From Ascaris suum (lineage: Eukaryota > Nematoda > Chromadorea > Rhabditida > Ascarididae), in assembly GCA_013433145.1 (NCBI GenBank), contig CM024176.1, positions 7,488,520 to 7,552,519 on the forward strand: a stretch of 64,000 nt of DNA. Direction: 5' to 3'. The notes beneath the pieces were generated by a model. The model was not told the DNA's origin, made no database searches, and saw nothing but the letters and a program-made list of their open reading frames with translations. Shown here piece after piece: positions 49,001-61,000 of this stretch (its first letter is position 1; each line of letters opens with the position of its first letter). The translations under genes and the position numbers were made by a program.

Positions 49001-52000
49001 GTGAAAAAGTGTTTAAGTACTGGCACATAGTTCTCTGAGAAGAATAGAGTGATGACAGCAGTGAGAAAACAAGCCAAGGAGCTGCCATATTGTGTGCTTT
49101 CGTAGCTCACCCTGGAGTAAACGTTTTGTAGAAATTGCGCAAAAGAGAAACGTTCACTTCAAATACGCATCTTTTGTATGGATTTTTTTTTCGTTTTTTG
49201 GAAAAGTGTGCAAAATTGCAAAATGCGCAAATCGAACAGCTTCTATGGCTCGTCTTTTTTGTCTCGATTTAGCCGCCGACAATTTCCTAAGTGAATTAGT
49301 GACAATTACTAAAGTGATGAAGCGCGCAGCTCACTTTTCCAATCGTTATCGAATTATTCTGTTATATGCGTTATTTAGCTGGTGCTCAGCATACTTATCT
49401 TTGCGCGCAAGTGCTTAGAGTTCGGAAATGAAATGTGCAAAGTTTTTGCTACCTCTGTGTTCCGACAATTCGGAAAAAGATCATAGCATCTGACTACGCT
49501 ATAAATTGCAACTGCTGAATTTCGCCGTCGTTGCTTTTGACATTCAAAAGTGGAGACTATCTTACGGTCGAGTCTTACGCGCACACACAACATCCAACAA
49601 AAGGATGTGCACATTGAAATAGATTTTAAGAGGCCACTTCCGATGTTTTTCAATGCTAAGTTAATTACTGATTTTTGTGTCTCAGGGTTAACTTATCGCT
49701 GTTAACATGACGCTCACATGCATAGGTCACGTCAAATGTCAATGCTCACAAATGAATAAAGCAAAGATTGCTCATTTTTGATAAGCTATCGCAATCGCAA
49801 ACAATGAATTTAAACAGGCTTAAATGGGCGTTGTGAAGGAGTGCAACTATTCACTTGATGTATGGATCTTTGCATCAGAAATTCATCAGTGGAAAACGTC
49901 TTCAAAAATTTTCGAATTCTCTACTATAGTAAGTAGAATCGAGCAGTCGAATTGCTATGTTTGGAGCATCAGAATGATCGTGGAAGTGTCACTCCGTTTG
50001 GATTACAGTGTGCGTAAGCGTAGATGAGGGCGGGAGGCTGCGCTGGTGAATATCACAAACCTTTGCGAGGATGACCTGGGGGAGGAGTTGAGTGGTAGCA
50101 TGAAGATAGGGGGGGGGGGACAAGCGTGCCCTATTCAATAAGGTCAGAAAGGACTTGTTACTTAGTGCAGTATAGGTTCCATGATGCATTAGTTAAGGCT
50201 TAACATCGTTTAAGCTGTAAGTAATCAAGGTACAATAGTAATTGAAGCATAAATTTCCACGGGATTGATCAAGAAGTGATAAGCGCACGCTAACTTCATG
50301 TTTTGGAGCGGTTCTGTTAGATGCCCCACATCAGAAACGTGATAACTACGATACGGTTTTTTTGTCTTCAATTCATTTGAAGGTGATTTTCATCGATCAC
50401 TAGCGAATCATAAATATACCAAGTAATTTCCTATTTTAGTTGGTCTGATGACAGTACAGATTCCTTTCAAAATAGTAATATTATTTATTCAGGTCGTTTC
50501 GGGATGAAAACTCGACCTTGCCTGAACCGAATGCAAATTTCCTCATGCGGCTTTCTGTCTGCAACTGTTCTCTCGGTAAATGGAATAGTGAGAAGGGTCA
50601 TTTTGGAGATGAGTATGTGGTGCACAATGCATCGACCGGATTTTCTAACTTCAGATCCAATACTGCAGATTTTAAAGTTTGTGGCTCTCGAGGACAATGA
50701 GGTGCGATTCTGGGACATTGCGCTTCCCAGATGAAAGTTGAGGAAAAGGAAAAGTTATCGACGTTTTGTTAAAACAGTAGCGAAGCACGTTATCATCAAA
50801 ATTTGCATTATTTGATGTTTCGGCCTTAGCTGCTCACGCCAATGTTATGTGATGCCTATCATTGACAGCCAATGCACGGAGCGAGAGGAGTAGGACATTT
50901 GGGCACGATTGTCCAAGATGCACTCGGGCACGGCACAATATACACCTATATATGGACATATACGAAAGCATATACGAAATTGGAAAGTGATCGCTATTTG
51001 TTAGCTCGGCTGTGCGCTTAGCGTCTGTCTCTTTTGCGTTTGCAACTGTCGGCTCAGTCAAATTGTGAAAATCTTATTCCGTATCTTTTATGAGAAGAAT
51101 CGTTCTTAACCGCACTTGGATGAAACCTATCATTTGTAAATAAGAAATTCGTCGATTGAAAAGAATCGAAAAAGTGGCCCAATTGTGGGTATGTTCCTCG
51201 TTGTGAGCGTATGTATTTCATGATGCGATTACTTTGTGATTGTTTCAGTTAGGACAGCCGACTTGATTTGTAGCTAGTTTTTTCCTCCCTTGATTAAATT
51301 GCAGAACGGATTACTTTATTTGCCAGCTTCTTTCATGCGTCTTTTCACATTCTTTCTCGATTCTGCCTCATACTTTGTGTTGTTCCGCGGTTTTAGCGTC
51401 CTTTTCACTCATTTTAATGGGCGAACCTATTTAGCTACGAACGTTATCCGTATGTCTTATAGTATCACAACTTTGTTAAATTTCAGACGACATCCGTGGT
51501 AAAGCACGCTATGCAGATTCTTTCCTTCCTGGATCTACAGGCGAAAGGGAGCGTCGTATACCGGAATTCGTCGAACCTATTGAGTATTTTATTCAGATAC
51601 AGCCATATTTTGAAAACGACAAAATTGCAATTCCTGAAGGTTAGAAGTTTGCGGACGCTGCAACCCTCTTTACATCACGTTGTCGGTCGTGTGATAGTTA
51701 CATGTTTTCGGCTCGTTTAAATAGAGCGTACTAAGATATGCATCGTTTTATTGGACGTGAAATTGTTTCAGGAAGAGCGAATATGACATTCGACGGTCGC
51801 TGCACTTTCATCTTTCGTGTTAAGCAACAAACAAGGAACGTAACGCTGCATTCACTTCTACTCATTTATGAGAGAGTTACGTTGATGGATGAAGAGGGCG
51901 AAACACTTATAACAAATGCCAGCTACTCCTTCAATGAGACCCTAAATCACATCGTAAGAAACTCAACTAATTGCCGAAGTGTTTGCTCTTTTCTCAGCAT

Positions 52001-55000
52001 CGAATTGTTAAATATCGTAATTAGGAGGTAGGATGATGCCCAGGCCTAAGGAGCTGGTGACGTTCATGTAGCCTGATCGAAGCATGTATATTTGCGTAAT
52101 TTGACATGGGAGTGTGCAATCGGCTGCTAAATAAAGCAAGGAAATGATTGCAAGAATGCCAAAGTGCAAAAATCTCATCAACGATACTTCTGGTAGTTGA
52201 GGAAATAAGTAGGTCAGGCGCTTGGCACATGAACCATACGCAAAGTGACCGTAACCTCTCTAGCAGCTGCAAAATAATCTTTATTACTTCGAGTTGAGCT
52301 CTTGCAAATATTTATTCACATAGCTATCAAATGGTATATGAGCTCTGCTCGGAGTGGCATATTTACCGAAGGAAAAAATAGGTACTTTATAATGGTTGCA
52401 AAATAAGCATAGCTCATCTTGTATACGCGGTTATAGATACTGAACAAGGCGATGAGGCTTCTGTTGTCTGGGCAAAAACGATCCGAAAGATTGTTATAAT
52501 GATGGAAACAGGCTCTCGGAACAAAAGCTTTTCCAGTTTCGTTTATAATAAAATACTGAACTTGGGCAACATTCGGTCTTGCTGCATATTATTATCTGTT
52601 CATTCTGAGCGTTAATTTGGCAGCCATCTAAAGTATCCAAAGAAATCACCAAAGTTCTTAAGCGAGTATGACCTTTGTCTTTGTTCTGGAGGCGGATATG
52701 GGCAAAAATGTCAGTTCTAGCATCTTCCAGATATTCCATGTTTCTTTGTAGTTTGTAGAAAAATATCTTCAAAAATGGTCGCTTTTGAGAGGTCGTAACT
52801 AGTAGCGACAAACCCCCAAAACTCATTCTGGAAGGGACTTAGCTTTGAATGAACAGGTACTGCACCTAAAAGTCATTACGGCATTCTAATCACACGAATT
52901 GCATCACCAGTCCCATATGATCCACTCTTCCTTTACTCAGTTCCAGATGAGCTGGCCACATGTTTTTCTGGGAGAAGGCTTTTATCCGGATAGTACTCAA
53001 GTTCTAAGGAAATTGGCAGTGTCACCATTTTGCATATACACTGGAGACGACTGGAAATTTGGGAAACTTTTGAATTTTTTGAATCTTCCATTGTAACGTC
53101 ATCTGTGCAGAAAAGAAATTGATGCGCCTTCATATCGATTTCTGTTGAAAAGGTAGCTTTGATTTCTCGACGCCCATTCTACTTCACGTCAGGATGGGAA
53201 CGGATAGTGGGAGGATGCTCGCGTAGGGCACCAACAGAAAAAAGACAAAAATCCAAACAACAAAAACACTCGCCTTCGCTCTCGTTACCGATTGGGCAAA
53301 AGCGTTCCCAAGCGATGCATTCTAGTAGGAGAAGTGTGGATGATCGGTGCTAGCCTGGCAAGACGGCAGAACCGATCGTCCGCACCCGAACTTTCTTAAC
53401 CTCTCTTATGATCCCTATACATTTCGCAGATTTCTTGTCATGTTGCATTCATATTCTCAATAAAACGGTGATTTAAGTATTGCACTTGGTGCTAAAACGA
53501 CTTTATGATGTCACATACAGGTGCGAAATAAAGATTTCATGCGAAATGGCAAAAATAAGCGACAAGTTTTCCAGCTATTTCGGTCTCTTAACAGCAGCCA
53601 ATGAATTGGCGTCATTTAGATTTCAAAAAATATCTCGTAAACGTTAAACTTTGCATTACTCGGCATTTGGTAATATTTAAAGCTTTCGGCATCGTAACCA
53701 TCATTTCTATTGCAGTTGAAGTGAAGTTCTCACGTGAAGATATTCCTGGATGTCGAACGTAGAAGCTGAAACAGTTGCATTATCTGATCCTATTCTATAC
53801 CTCTACTTAGGCAATCGTTGTTCATATATTGCAGATTATCGATACTGAGGACCACCTCACTGTTGGAAAAACTTACATGCTGCAGTTTGTTTATACTGGT
53901 GAAATTCACGACTATTTGGATACGGGCCTTTATTACACCTCTTATGACGACACCGATGGGAATTCCCAGTAAGACTTGCTGTGAAATATTGGTGATTTGA
54001 TGTGGGAAGCAGCTAATCGAATTTGCACCTCTAGCATCCATCACATCCACGGGCAGGAGGAAATGGAATGTGCAAATTTCGCACCTTTAGTGTTTTGTCA
54101 AGTGGGGTGAGGTGAGTAATAGGTAGATAGCTTGTTGGTTGCTTTAGCCGTAATAGAAGTAAAGCAATTAAATATAATGCAGTTACGTGGTTCATTACAG
54201 TTATAGCGACCACACTGATCGCTGAAACTGGCCGGCCCTTCCAAGTCATCCAGATTCTTGGAGATTTCATTGATTTTTGCAATGCTCCATATTTTCGCTC
54301 ATCAGTGTTGACAGTAAACTGCTTGCAGCTTCATGTTGGCAACTCATTTGCAACCCGCAAGGGCGCGATGGGTTTTCCCATGTCTCGACGAGCCAGCATA
54401 TAAGGCGGTATTCCATATTACTCTTATATATCCAAAAGGGCTAATTGCATTAGCAAATGCAATGGAACGAACTCCGGTCTCAATGAAACCACCACTGTAA
54501 AGTTCTTCTTATTTCACCACAACAATCCTAATCAAGAAAATTTTCATTACGAAATTATAGTAATTAATCAAACATGCGAAAGGTGCAAAGTGCATCGGAA
54601 AGAAAAGACTTTACGGTTTATTGTCGGCTGTTTTTTGCTAAAATGAAAGTGATTTTGGTTGATAGACTCATATCTATCGTTAACGAAGTGTAACATTGTC
54701 CTCACCACCAACCACAAATTAATTTCTTTACTACAATCGGTAATGGAATCACTTTAATACGTTCATTAATTACTGTTGACAATATTTGTAGCAATTGTTA
54801 TAAAATTTGCATGGAAGACGATTCGCTGTCGATATAGTGGTAAAATGATTCAAATGATTTTATTTCGATGACTGCTATTCTTTTTATAGTGGCGATTGGG
54901 AAGTAATTCAATTTCCACCATCGTTGAAGATGTCCACATATCTTGTTGCATTCGCGATAGGGCCTTATGTGAAGGCCGAGACAATAAACGAAGATGGCAT

Positions 55001-58000
55001 ACTCGTGAGTCTTGCCCAATTATGAGCGATTTGTGACTAATTACGAAATCTTCGAACCTAAAAATTCACCTGATAGTTTGAAATATGCGAACAACAATAA
55101 ATATCTGTTAAAAAATCGGAAGTGTTCCATCTTGACTGCTTCAATATGAACACATCAATGGGACTGATATTTTGGCGCCCGTTGATTCAACGAGTTTGCT
55201 TGCCGATAGCAGAGCGTTAGCTGAATTTTTTGATGAAAGGAAGCATTTTTTATTGCTCTTGAATTGTTATTTACTGTATTTACTTTCATTATTCTTCTTT
55301 GCGTCCAATCTAAAATTCCATAGAGTTTCATTGCTTTAGGTGAGAAGCTGGGGCTGGACCGGACAAGAGGAATACCTGGAGTTTGCTGTCAATGTGTCAG
55401 CAAAATGCCTTCACACGATGGGAAATTATTTGAATTACACATATCCTTATATAAAGTCAGGTAAGAAATATGAAATTCACCTGCTGTTCTTTTTTTCTTT
55501 GAGTTTCATGTGCCCAATTATGTGTGCCTAAAGGTGCTTTAATGAAGGAAGGATAGAGGAATGCAAGCCTATTTTCGATAGCAGTGAATGTGAAGTGAGA
55601 TGTTTTAAATGGGTGTTGTTGAATTCAGGGACGTCTCGTTTCTCAAATTCTTTTCGGAGATTCTTTTACATTCAAGAAACTATCGTGGACGTTTTCTCAG
55701 AATTGCTTTTTGTGGGATGCATTCTGTTCGTAGTGAGCAGCCATCGCTTAATGCAACAAGTAACAAGATCATTTCAGCAGTTGAAGAGATCGGACTTGAA
55801 TTCTGAAATGTCGGCAGGAGATGAATGAATTTTTTACCCTCATCATGAAGAGGAAATTTGCATTAACGAAAGTTGGAGAAGCATTATATCTCTACAGATG
55901 ACGCTATTTTTTAAAGAAATTCTTCAGAGCATTAGTACTAAACAATTGTGTTTTTATAATTTATTTCCCCGGCTGGCTCCCAAAAACTGTACAAATATGA
56001 GAAACGTTTCTCAACTTCCTCACGTATCGATAAGCATAGCGAAAATCTGCAAAACTTTCTGTGAGGTTTCATCGACATAGAGAACTTTCGTTATTTGTGA
56101 TGATTTGATTTCGATATGGTGTCCTGTTTAAGATCAGATCGGTCTGCCGGAATTCGTTGCTGGAGCAATGGAGAATTTTGGTCTTATCGTCTACAAGTAT
56201 CAGTACGTTGCTATTCACCCAAAGGTATTTCCGCTAGAAGTCATACAAATTTGTATATAAAAAAGGCATCGATGTATAATTACGGCTTCGTATCATAGCT
56301 GCACTAAGCAACCGTGCGACGATGACTACGAAGATCGTTTGCACAAAATGTTACGCTTCGCAAATATTATTTTTCTTTTCGAGAGGATGATGTTCCGGAC
56401 AGAGTTATCAAAACACTTTTGCAAACTAAGATCAATCTTGTTAAAGCATCTCTGCTTAGACTACTGATTTTCTTACACATTTTTCCCGCAAATAATTTTC
56501 TGTTGCAAATTGTGTGCTCCTACCTTGTACGTCGAATTTGATGGATTTGTTAGCATTCGTATTTTTCTGAGGTATAAGTTTATGAGCTAATCAGTGGGCA
56601 CTGTTATTGTCTTGCTATCGTTTTCTGAAGGATCTTTCAGATCTCTTTGTTTTCATCGTCCACTTATCGGTTTTTAAACACGGATCACCTGTTTAATCTA
56701 TCAACTGGTTTTCGCTTCAGTGTTTTTTTTTCGTGCTGTTATAGGCATTTCATGTCAAGGTAGCTCACTCCACCGGCGACTTTATCAGGGTTCCTACGCA
56801 ATATATGTGGATATGTGAGGTAGTAAGTGTTTGAGGCTTTCGAAAGAAATCAATCGACATGAACGAAGACTGCAGATAACACAATGGCGAAACTGGCTGA
56901 GGATACAGGAGCGATTTTCGCTTGTTGTATCGCAGCAGCTAGGAAAAACTGTTGGAATAGCTAGAGAACCGATAGTAGAAAGAAATCAGGAGAGGAAGAA
57001 ATAATTCGCGAAATGCTTCCACTGAACTAACCTGTTCTTAGATCTCGACAACGGAAGCGAAGCAGGCAGCAGCGAAAGTGATATGCCATGAATTAGCACA
57101 TCAATGGTTCGGGAATACGGTAACCGCAGCGTGGTGGGATGATCTTTTCCTCAACGAGGGTTTCGCTTCATTCTTTGAACGATTCAATATGAAGCTAGCA
57201 ATACCATCGCAGAAACCCTATATCGTTCGTTTGTTGATTTCTTTTCGTAACATTGAAGAAATTAGTGTTGAAATTAAAAAGTATTCAAATTCAATGGTTT
57301 GCTTAGCAAAATGGTAGTTTCAAATAAAAAAAAGAAAAACGGCAGCTTTAAAACATCTCATGTTATGTGTAACACAGTCACCTTAATGAATATCTTTTAC
57401 CTTAATGAATCTCTAACGCAGGTACCTTAATAAACCCCACAGGTACCTTTTGCATTTTATACCTGTTTTATTTCTTGAGCGTGAGTAATGGCAAAGTATC
57501 TGACATATGCAATTTGCACCGGTATTATTGTAATTTCTTGACCTCGTCGTATTGCGAAATTACTGCTTTCTCTCCTTTTTTTCTCTCATATTTTTTCCTC
57601 TGAAGCTTACAGGAGCATTTTGTTGTCAACGTTATGTTGTTCCGTTGATGCCACTGAAAAGAACTAAGAAAAGGCTAAGTCTGTACTCGATCTGTTGAAA
57701 CCACGTAGTGAATATTTCATTGTTATCATAAGTTACCTATACTTGAACGCATGTATGCAAAGATGGATCAGAAAGTTTGCAGCCTTAGCATGCTGCCATT
57801 GAAACATTGCACTTATTCTGCAATGAGGTTTAACTCTCAGAAGTTCAGCCAATCATCGATTTGATGGTGCTCTTAGGGAACTTTGTTCCCGATTTCTTTA
57901 CGCGAGATAACGACTGATGACCTGAGCTGGTAATTTGTGAGTCATAGGAAGAGAATCTTTTATAGCTCTGAGAACCAACAAGTCGTAATTCACTATTTAG

Positions 58001-61000
58001 GAGGTGGTTCCACAAATCTTATCAACTGGCCATTTGCAACTTTTGGCCCAAGCAGTAAGTCGCGAAAATCCTACAAAATTGGAGTTGGAAAGTGGGAGGG
58101 GAAAGGGGAGCAGACTTGAGGTGGGAGCGCTATATGTAGTCTCGATATATTATTCGGTATCTCGATGGGCACTCGCAACTGTGGACTTTTCGAGGTCCAT
58201 TCTGGTGTTGCTTTGGTCTCGAGGTCTAGTGTGTTGCTTTTTAACAGTGAGTGTCCGACGCATACTAAAAACATACCTTAAAACTTATGCTATATTGTTG
58301 GACGGTGTAGAGTATGTTCCCGCATTTCCCAAGAAATGCGGCGATTATGTTCTCACTTGGGATTTGACAAACAATCGCACCTTTAGCATCACAGCTACCG
58401 CAAGCTTTGTAGAAGCCGCTTTAGCACAACAAAATCTGCAATATTTGTGAAAATGAGCGTTGAGTTAGGAAATGAAGGAGATTTTGCAGCACCCTAATAT
58501 TCACACGAGTGCTCATCTTTACAGAATTCATGACACCTTACAGGAAACAAAATGGTACGCACAAAGAGTTCAACCATCGCTGGTGTTCGACGCAGATCTT
58601 TCAAAGTCTCATCCTCTCTACGCGTACAATGGTCCCGAATTCGATAGTGAGTATATCGGAATTTTATTTCGGCCTTTCGACCATGTCTTGATAGTAATGG
58701 AGGAAGTTTTGTTCTGAGAAACTCCAGCAGAGAATAAACATTTTAATCGACGTTTCGGCTATGAGACACCATCTGGAGATAGCTCTTAGCTGAAACGTTC
58801 AGTCTGATGTTCTCTTCTCTACTGAGAATTGTCTATAAACAATATCCCCTATCAAAATCGATATCGGTCTGCTTCCGCTGTGCGCTTCACACAATCTTCG
58901 AAAGATTCTCCGAAAGTTAATTTTCAAAAGGCTTCCTCTTCGGTAACGTTTCATTCCATGCTGCTTTCCCGTCATAACGTTTCGATACTTTTAACAAATT
59001 TTACTGCTTTTTATAACTGCAAGAGCCCTTCAAAAGTCTTGGAAGTCATTCATCGAGAAAAAAATGATTTAGAAGAGAATTGAAGTTTGCCAACCCACTA
59101 ACGCATAAAGTGGCGCAATTTTGACAGATGCACGCATTATCGCATCGCGATTCATGGTGGAATTCTGTTTATAATTACAGGTCTGAGACAAGTACCCGTT
59201 TCACCACCTTAAGCCGAATTTTGGGATTTTGAGGAAGTAAGGTGATCGTGTAAACAAGTAGTGGTGAATGGTCTTCAAAGAGTTCCACTGGCTCCTCGAC
59301 TCCCACACCACAGTAGCCGAAAGTTACTATAACTACCAAAAAACGTTGCAATATTCGCGCATCGAAGCTGAGATGGCTCCATTGAGCGAATCTTTCCGTC
59401 TTTGCTGTTTTATAGTATCGATGTGAACGAAATCCAACTCCAACTTAGCACTAAACAACAATCGTGAAAAAACATGGTCACTGTAGTGTAATACAAATTT
59501 TTTAATATTTGCAGCCATCACCTATGGGAAAGGTGCATCGGTGTTGCGAATGATATATTCGGTGCTTGGAGAAGAGGCATTTCAGAGTGCACTTCAAGAT
59601 TACATTAAAGAGTATCAATTTTCCAACGCAGTCCATCAAAATCTCTTCGATAAATTCACTGCCGTATGATTTTATTTTTCCATTATTTTTTTATGTTTTT
59701 CCTCCGTTTCTTCATTCTGATAATAATTATAGTTGCGTTGTTGTCCATAACGAGAATAGACCACATTTGAAAGGTCTTCATTTAACCTAAAATGTTTGAG
59801 GGGACGATGTACTAGAAGCGAATGGATTGAAAGTTCTAAAACGTCAGATCCGCGCTATCTCAAATGATTTTTTTCTTTTCTTTCCTGATTTTCTGCACTC
59901 TCGTCTTTGTACTCATCGTGTTCAAACTCTGATGCGAAAAGCGAATCACCCTTGCTCGATAGTGCATGTCCATGGGTTAAGAGAATGAAACAGGGGCAAA
60001 TATGGGAGAAAAAGTAATAAGGTTTTGTCTAGAAACATTCGGAAATTTCAAATGGGCGTGTGACATGGCAGACGCCCCTGAAAACGTCATAATATCAGAA
60101 AATCGCGCATAGTTTGTCGATGAGGACATGGAATAGCGAGAAATTTCAGTCTTGTTTATGAAACATTTACTCTTTTTCTTATGCCTCATCGAGTAAAGCG
60201 TAGATTATTCTTTTGTTGCGTGCGGCTTTCTCGACGGACGATCCTTCATCCATCGAGGCACAGAATTCGTGTCGCACCGTATTAAATGAAACTTTTCAGT
60301 CTTCAACAAAAATAATGATGCTTGGCGCTCCTTTTTTCACTTGAAGCACTTATCACATATGAAAGGCCTTTACTTACCTCTTCCCTCTCCGATTATCAAG
60401 TACGCTAATTAGAAACTTTGCATATTAAGTGAGCTGTGATGAAGCAGGACGCAAACGCTTCATGACCGCTAAAGACATTTGGACAGCTTAGAATTTTCAG
60501 GAAAATTTGCTCAAAAATTCACGTTTTTCAGCATTTTAGTCGCTTTTTCCAAATCAGTTGGCATGTCAGTAACTCATCGTTTAATTTCAAATTGGTTATT
60601 CATAGTCATTCTGGATTGGTCGCTGATTGCTTGCCAATTATGAGGTCACAAATCTCGCCTTAAAATTAAGGATGCCAGAAAAATTGAGGTGGGACATGGC
60701 ATACAGTTGATTCAGATACTGTGTGATGCACGAGTTAACACTGTTTAACAAATACTGCATGTTGCTGTTCGTTGTCAAGTAAAAAGTACAAAGTTGAGCT
60801 CTTACTTTACAAAGCAACCAATGCTACGCTAAAGCTTCATCTAAGTAAACAGATTTGCGTTATATGAGAAAAGTATGCACTGTGAGAGAAAATATTTTAT
60901 TCTTGCATTTGCTTTTACTTTTTTCATATTTCATTCATTTTTGCCGCATTGTTTCTTTCAGCATTCGAAAAATATCACCGATTGGTGTGGCAGGCCACTT

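Larger units (their letters stand above)
46051..51486 (+). other. 5.4-kb first intron of gene B
   Basis: B1 and B3 fit each other in phase directly (giving Tyr37). The intron holds a possible optional exon at 50493-50612, a T run at 46701-46712 and an 11-G run at 50109-50119. No other gene recognised. A long first intron is a common place for enhancers, but no clear site cluster was identified. Confidence 0.5.
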
